From IMG/VR virus record IMGVR_UViG_3300025120_000572, positions 1 to 23,387 of that record: a stretch of 23,387 nt of DNA; one strand, given 5' to 3'. Positions 22,418-23,387 of this stretch are shown in pieces. The first letter of the stretch is position 1. The number at the start of each line of letters is the position of its first letter. This stretch comes from a virus. The position numbers and the translations under genes were made by a program. The notes below the pieces were generated by a model, which saw only the letters and a program-made list of their open reading frames with translations, had not been told where the DNA came from and made no database searches.

Positions 22418-23387
22418 ATGTCAAACACAAAGTTTTTCAACGATGCTATCGCTGAAGCTAAGGAAATCCGTGAAACGGCCCTTGCTAATGCTAAGCTTGC
22501 ACTTGAAGAAGCTTTTACTCCACAGATTCAATCTATGTTAGAGAAAAAGCTTACACAAGAAGCTGATGATATGGATGAAGCAAAAGACATGGACGAAGCG
22601 AAAGCTAAGGACATGGACGAAGCTAAAGACATGGATGAAGCTAAAAAGGACATGGACGAAGCAAAATCCAAAGATATGGATGAAGCTAAAGACATGGACG
22701 AAGCTAAGAAAGACGTTGACGAGGCTAAAAAAGACGTAGATGAAGCTAAAAAAGACATGGACGAGAAAAAGGACATGGATGAAGCGAAATCTGACGTTGA
22801 TGAAGCTAAGAAAGACGTAGACGAAGCAAAAGTTGACGAGAAAAAAGACATGGAAGAAGCATCTCAAGTAGATGAAGCATCTGTAGAGGAATCTGCAGTT
22901 GAAGAAGCTGCTGTAGAAGAAGCATCTGACATGGAAGAAGGTCAAATCGAAGAAATCGATCTTGACGAATTGCTAGCGGAATTAGAAGCAGCTGAAGAAG
23001 GCTATTCTAACGAAGGTGAAGCAAAAGAAGAAATCGCTGTTGAGGCGCCTGTATCTGAAGAAGAAGTAGCTGAAGAAGCTGCTGCTGACGACGAAGTAGG
23101 TGAAATCTCAGTAGAAGATCTTAAAGACATCATCAAAGACGTAATGGCCGATGTGCTAGGCGGTGGCGGTGGTGAAGACATGGAAGTTGACGTAGATGGA
23201 GATGGTGACATGGATGTTGCTATTGACGGAGACGACGACGGAGATGTTGAAATAGAAGACGAATTAGCTGAAAAGAAAGCTGATGACAAAATGGATGAAA
23301 CTAAAGCTGAGTTAAACGAAGCTATTAATGTAATCAAAACTTTGAAATCAGAACTTAATGAAGTTAACTTACTTAATGCTAAACTTC
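22418..23387 (+). CDS. Prohead scaffold core protein (gp22-like), partial
   Basis: ATG at 22418; 323 residues are visible and the frame runs off the right edge. The N-terminus (SNTKFFNDAIAEAKEIRETA, then LEEAFTPQIQSML) is typical of gp22-type scaffolds of T4-like marine phages. Residues 51-148 are an acidic repeat of the unit D[MV]DEAK. They are followed by a Glu/Ala-rich helix and a region with calcium-loop-like DVDGDGDMD and DGDDDGDVE (about 255-280). A helical segment with two L-N-E sites (gp21-type) comes last. In T4 the scaffold is degraded by gp21 to empty the prohead. GAC and GAG codons are more frequent than in the neighbours, which fits high expression. Confidence 0.88.
   Translation, partial: MSNTKFFNDAIAEAKEIRETALANAKLALEEAFTPQIQSMLEKKLTQEADDMDEAKDMDEAKAKDMDEAKDMDEAKKDMDEAKSKDMDEAKDMDEAKKDVDEAKKDVDEAKKDMDEKKDMDEAKSDVDEAKKDVDEAKVDEKKDMEEASQVDEASVEESAVEEAAVEEASDMEEGQIEEIDLDELLAELEAAEEGYSNEGEAKEEIAVEAPVSEEEVAEEAAADDEVGEISVEDLKDIIKDVMADVLGGGGGEDMEVDVDGDGDMDVAIDGDDDGDVEIEDELAEKKADDKMDETKAELNEAINVIKTLKSELNEVNLLNAKL
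22568..22862 (+). repeat. In-frame acidic tandem repeat in the scaffold gene
   Basis: About 13 copies of a unit coding D[MV]DEAK or D[MV]DEKK, spaced by 6, 7 or 8 residues, plus two degenerate copies at the end. Third codon positions vary between copies (GAC/GAT, GAA/GAG, GCA/GCT/GCG), so the peptide pattern is kept while the DNA has drifted. The repeat is coding, not a CRISPR array. Confidence 0.85.

Noticed and set aside
22568-22862. Possible CRISPR array
   Set aside because: The period is short and irregular (18-24 bases), there are no spacers, and the repeat is in frame in a scaffold gene.
22528-22945. Two repetitive minus-strand ORFs (Ser/Phe-rich and Phe/Val-rich)
   Set aside because: They are reverse readings of the scaffold DMDEAK repeat and inherit its periodicity.
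23002-23337. Minus-strand Ser/Thr-rich ORF of 111 residues
   Set aside because: Antisense of the Asp/Glu/Ala-rich part of the scaffold; low-complexity shadow.

Overview
This 23.4 kb window is a very AT-rich, densely packed stretch in which every convincing gene is on the + strand, with short overlaps or gaps of a few bases. It looks like the head and packaging region of a T4-like (contractile-tailed, Straboviridae-related) phage. Recognisable markers are a gp17-type terminase, a gp20-type portal, a gp21-type prohead protease and a gp22-type scaffold. The likely host is a member of the Bacteroidota (Flavobacteria-like), for four reasons: starts lack Shine-Dalgarno sequences; two promoters have the Bacteroidota form TTTG-N20-TATATTTA; two lipoproteins and one signal peptide ending in FSQ are flavobacterial in style; and the DNA is AT-rich. 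The host assignment is inference.

Layout. (1) 1-6087: a run of probable internal head proteins. Several begin with nearly the same 12-residue peptide ending in E, resembling T4 capsid-targeting sequences cut by gp21. They carry basic or metal-binding mini-modules and one PD-(D/E)XK nuclease-like domain, with two lipoproteins in the middle. (2) 6088-6200: a late-type motif, a terminator and a host-type promoter. (3) 6201-9179: an accessory metabolic module with a carbamoyltransferase split into two ORFs and a COG2509-like FAD dehydrogenase. (4) 9193-11518: small proteins, a cytidylyltransferase-like enzyme, a His-rich protein and a P-loop kinase. (5) 11542-13418: another head-associated protein, an overlapping pair of spanin-like genes and a 2OG-Fe(II) oxygenase. 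(6) 13418-20788: terminase, portal, three conserved prohead-cluster proteins and the gp21 protease. (7) 20799-22298: a flavin-dependent halogenase placed between gp21 and gp22. (8) 22418-end: the gp22-like scaffold with a long acidic repeat, cut by the window edge.

How it fits together. An exact 8-bp element, ATATTTAT, sits just before most head genes and looks like a -10-only late promoter; the metabolic genes instead follow host-type promoters. The proposed system is a set of modular proteins drawn into the prohead by an N-terminal tag and cut by gp21 at (L/I)xE sites. Some of those sites also fall between internal modules. The cut products, including a possible nuclease and Cys-rich basic peptides, would be packaged and perhaps injected with the genome. 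The carbamoyltransferase may decorate DNA or another target. No tRNA, CRISPR array, integrase or insertion sequence was seen, and no gene-free stretch exceeds about 120 bp.
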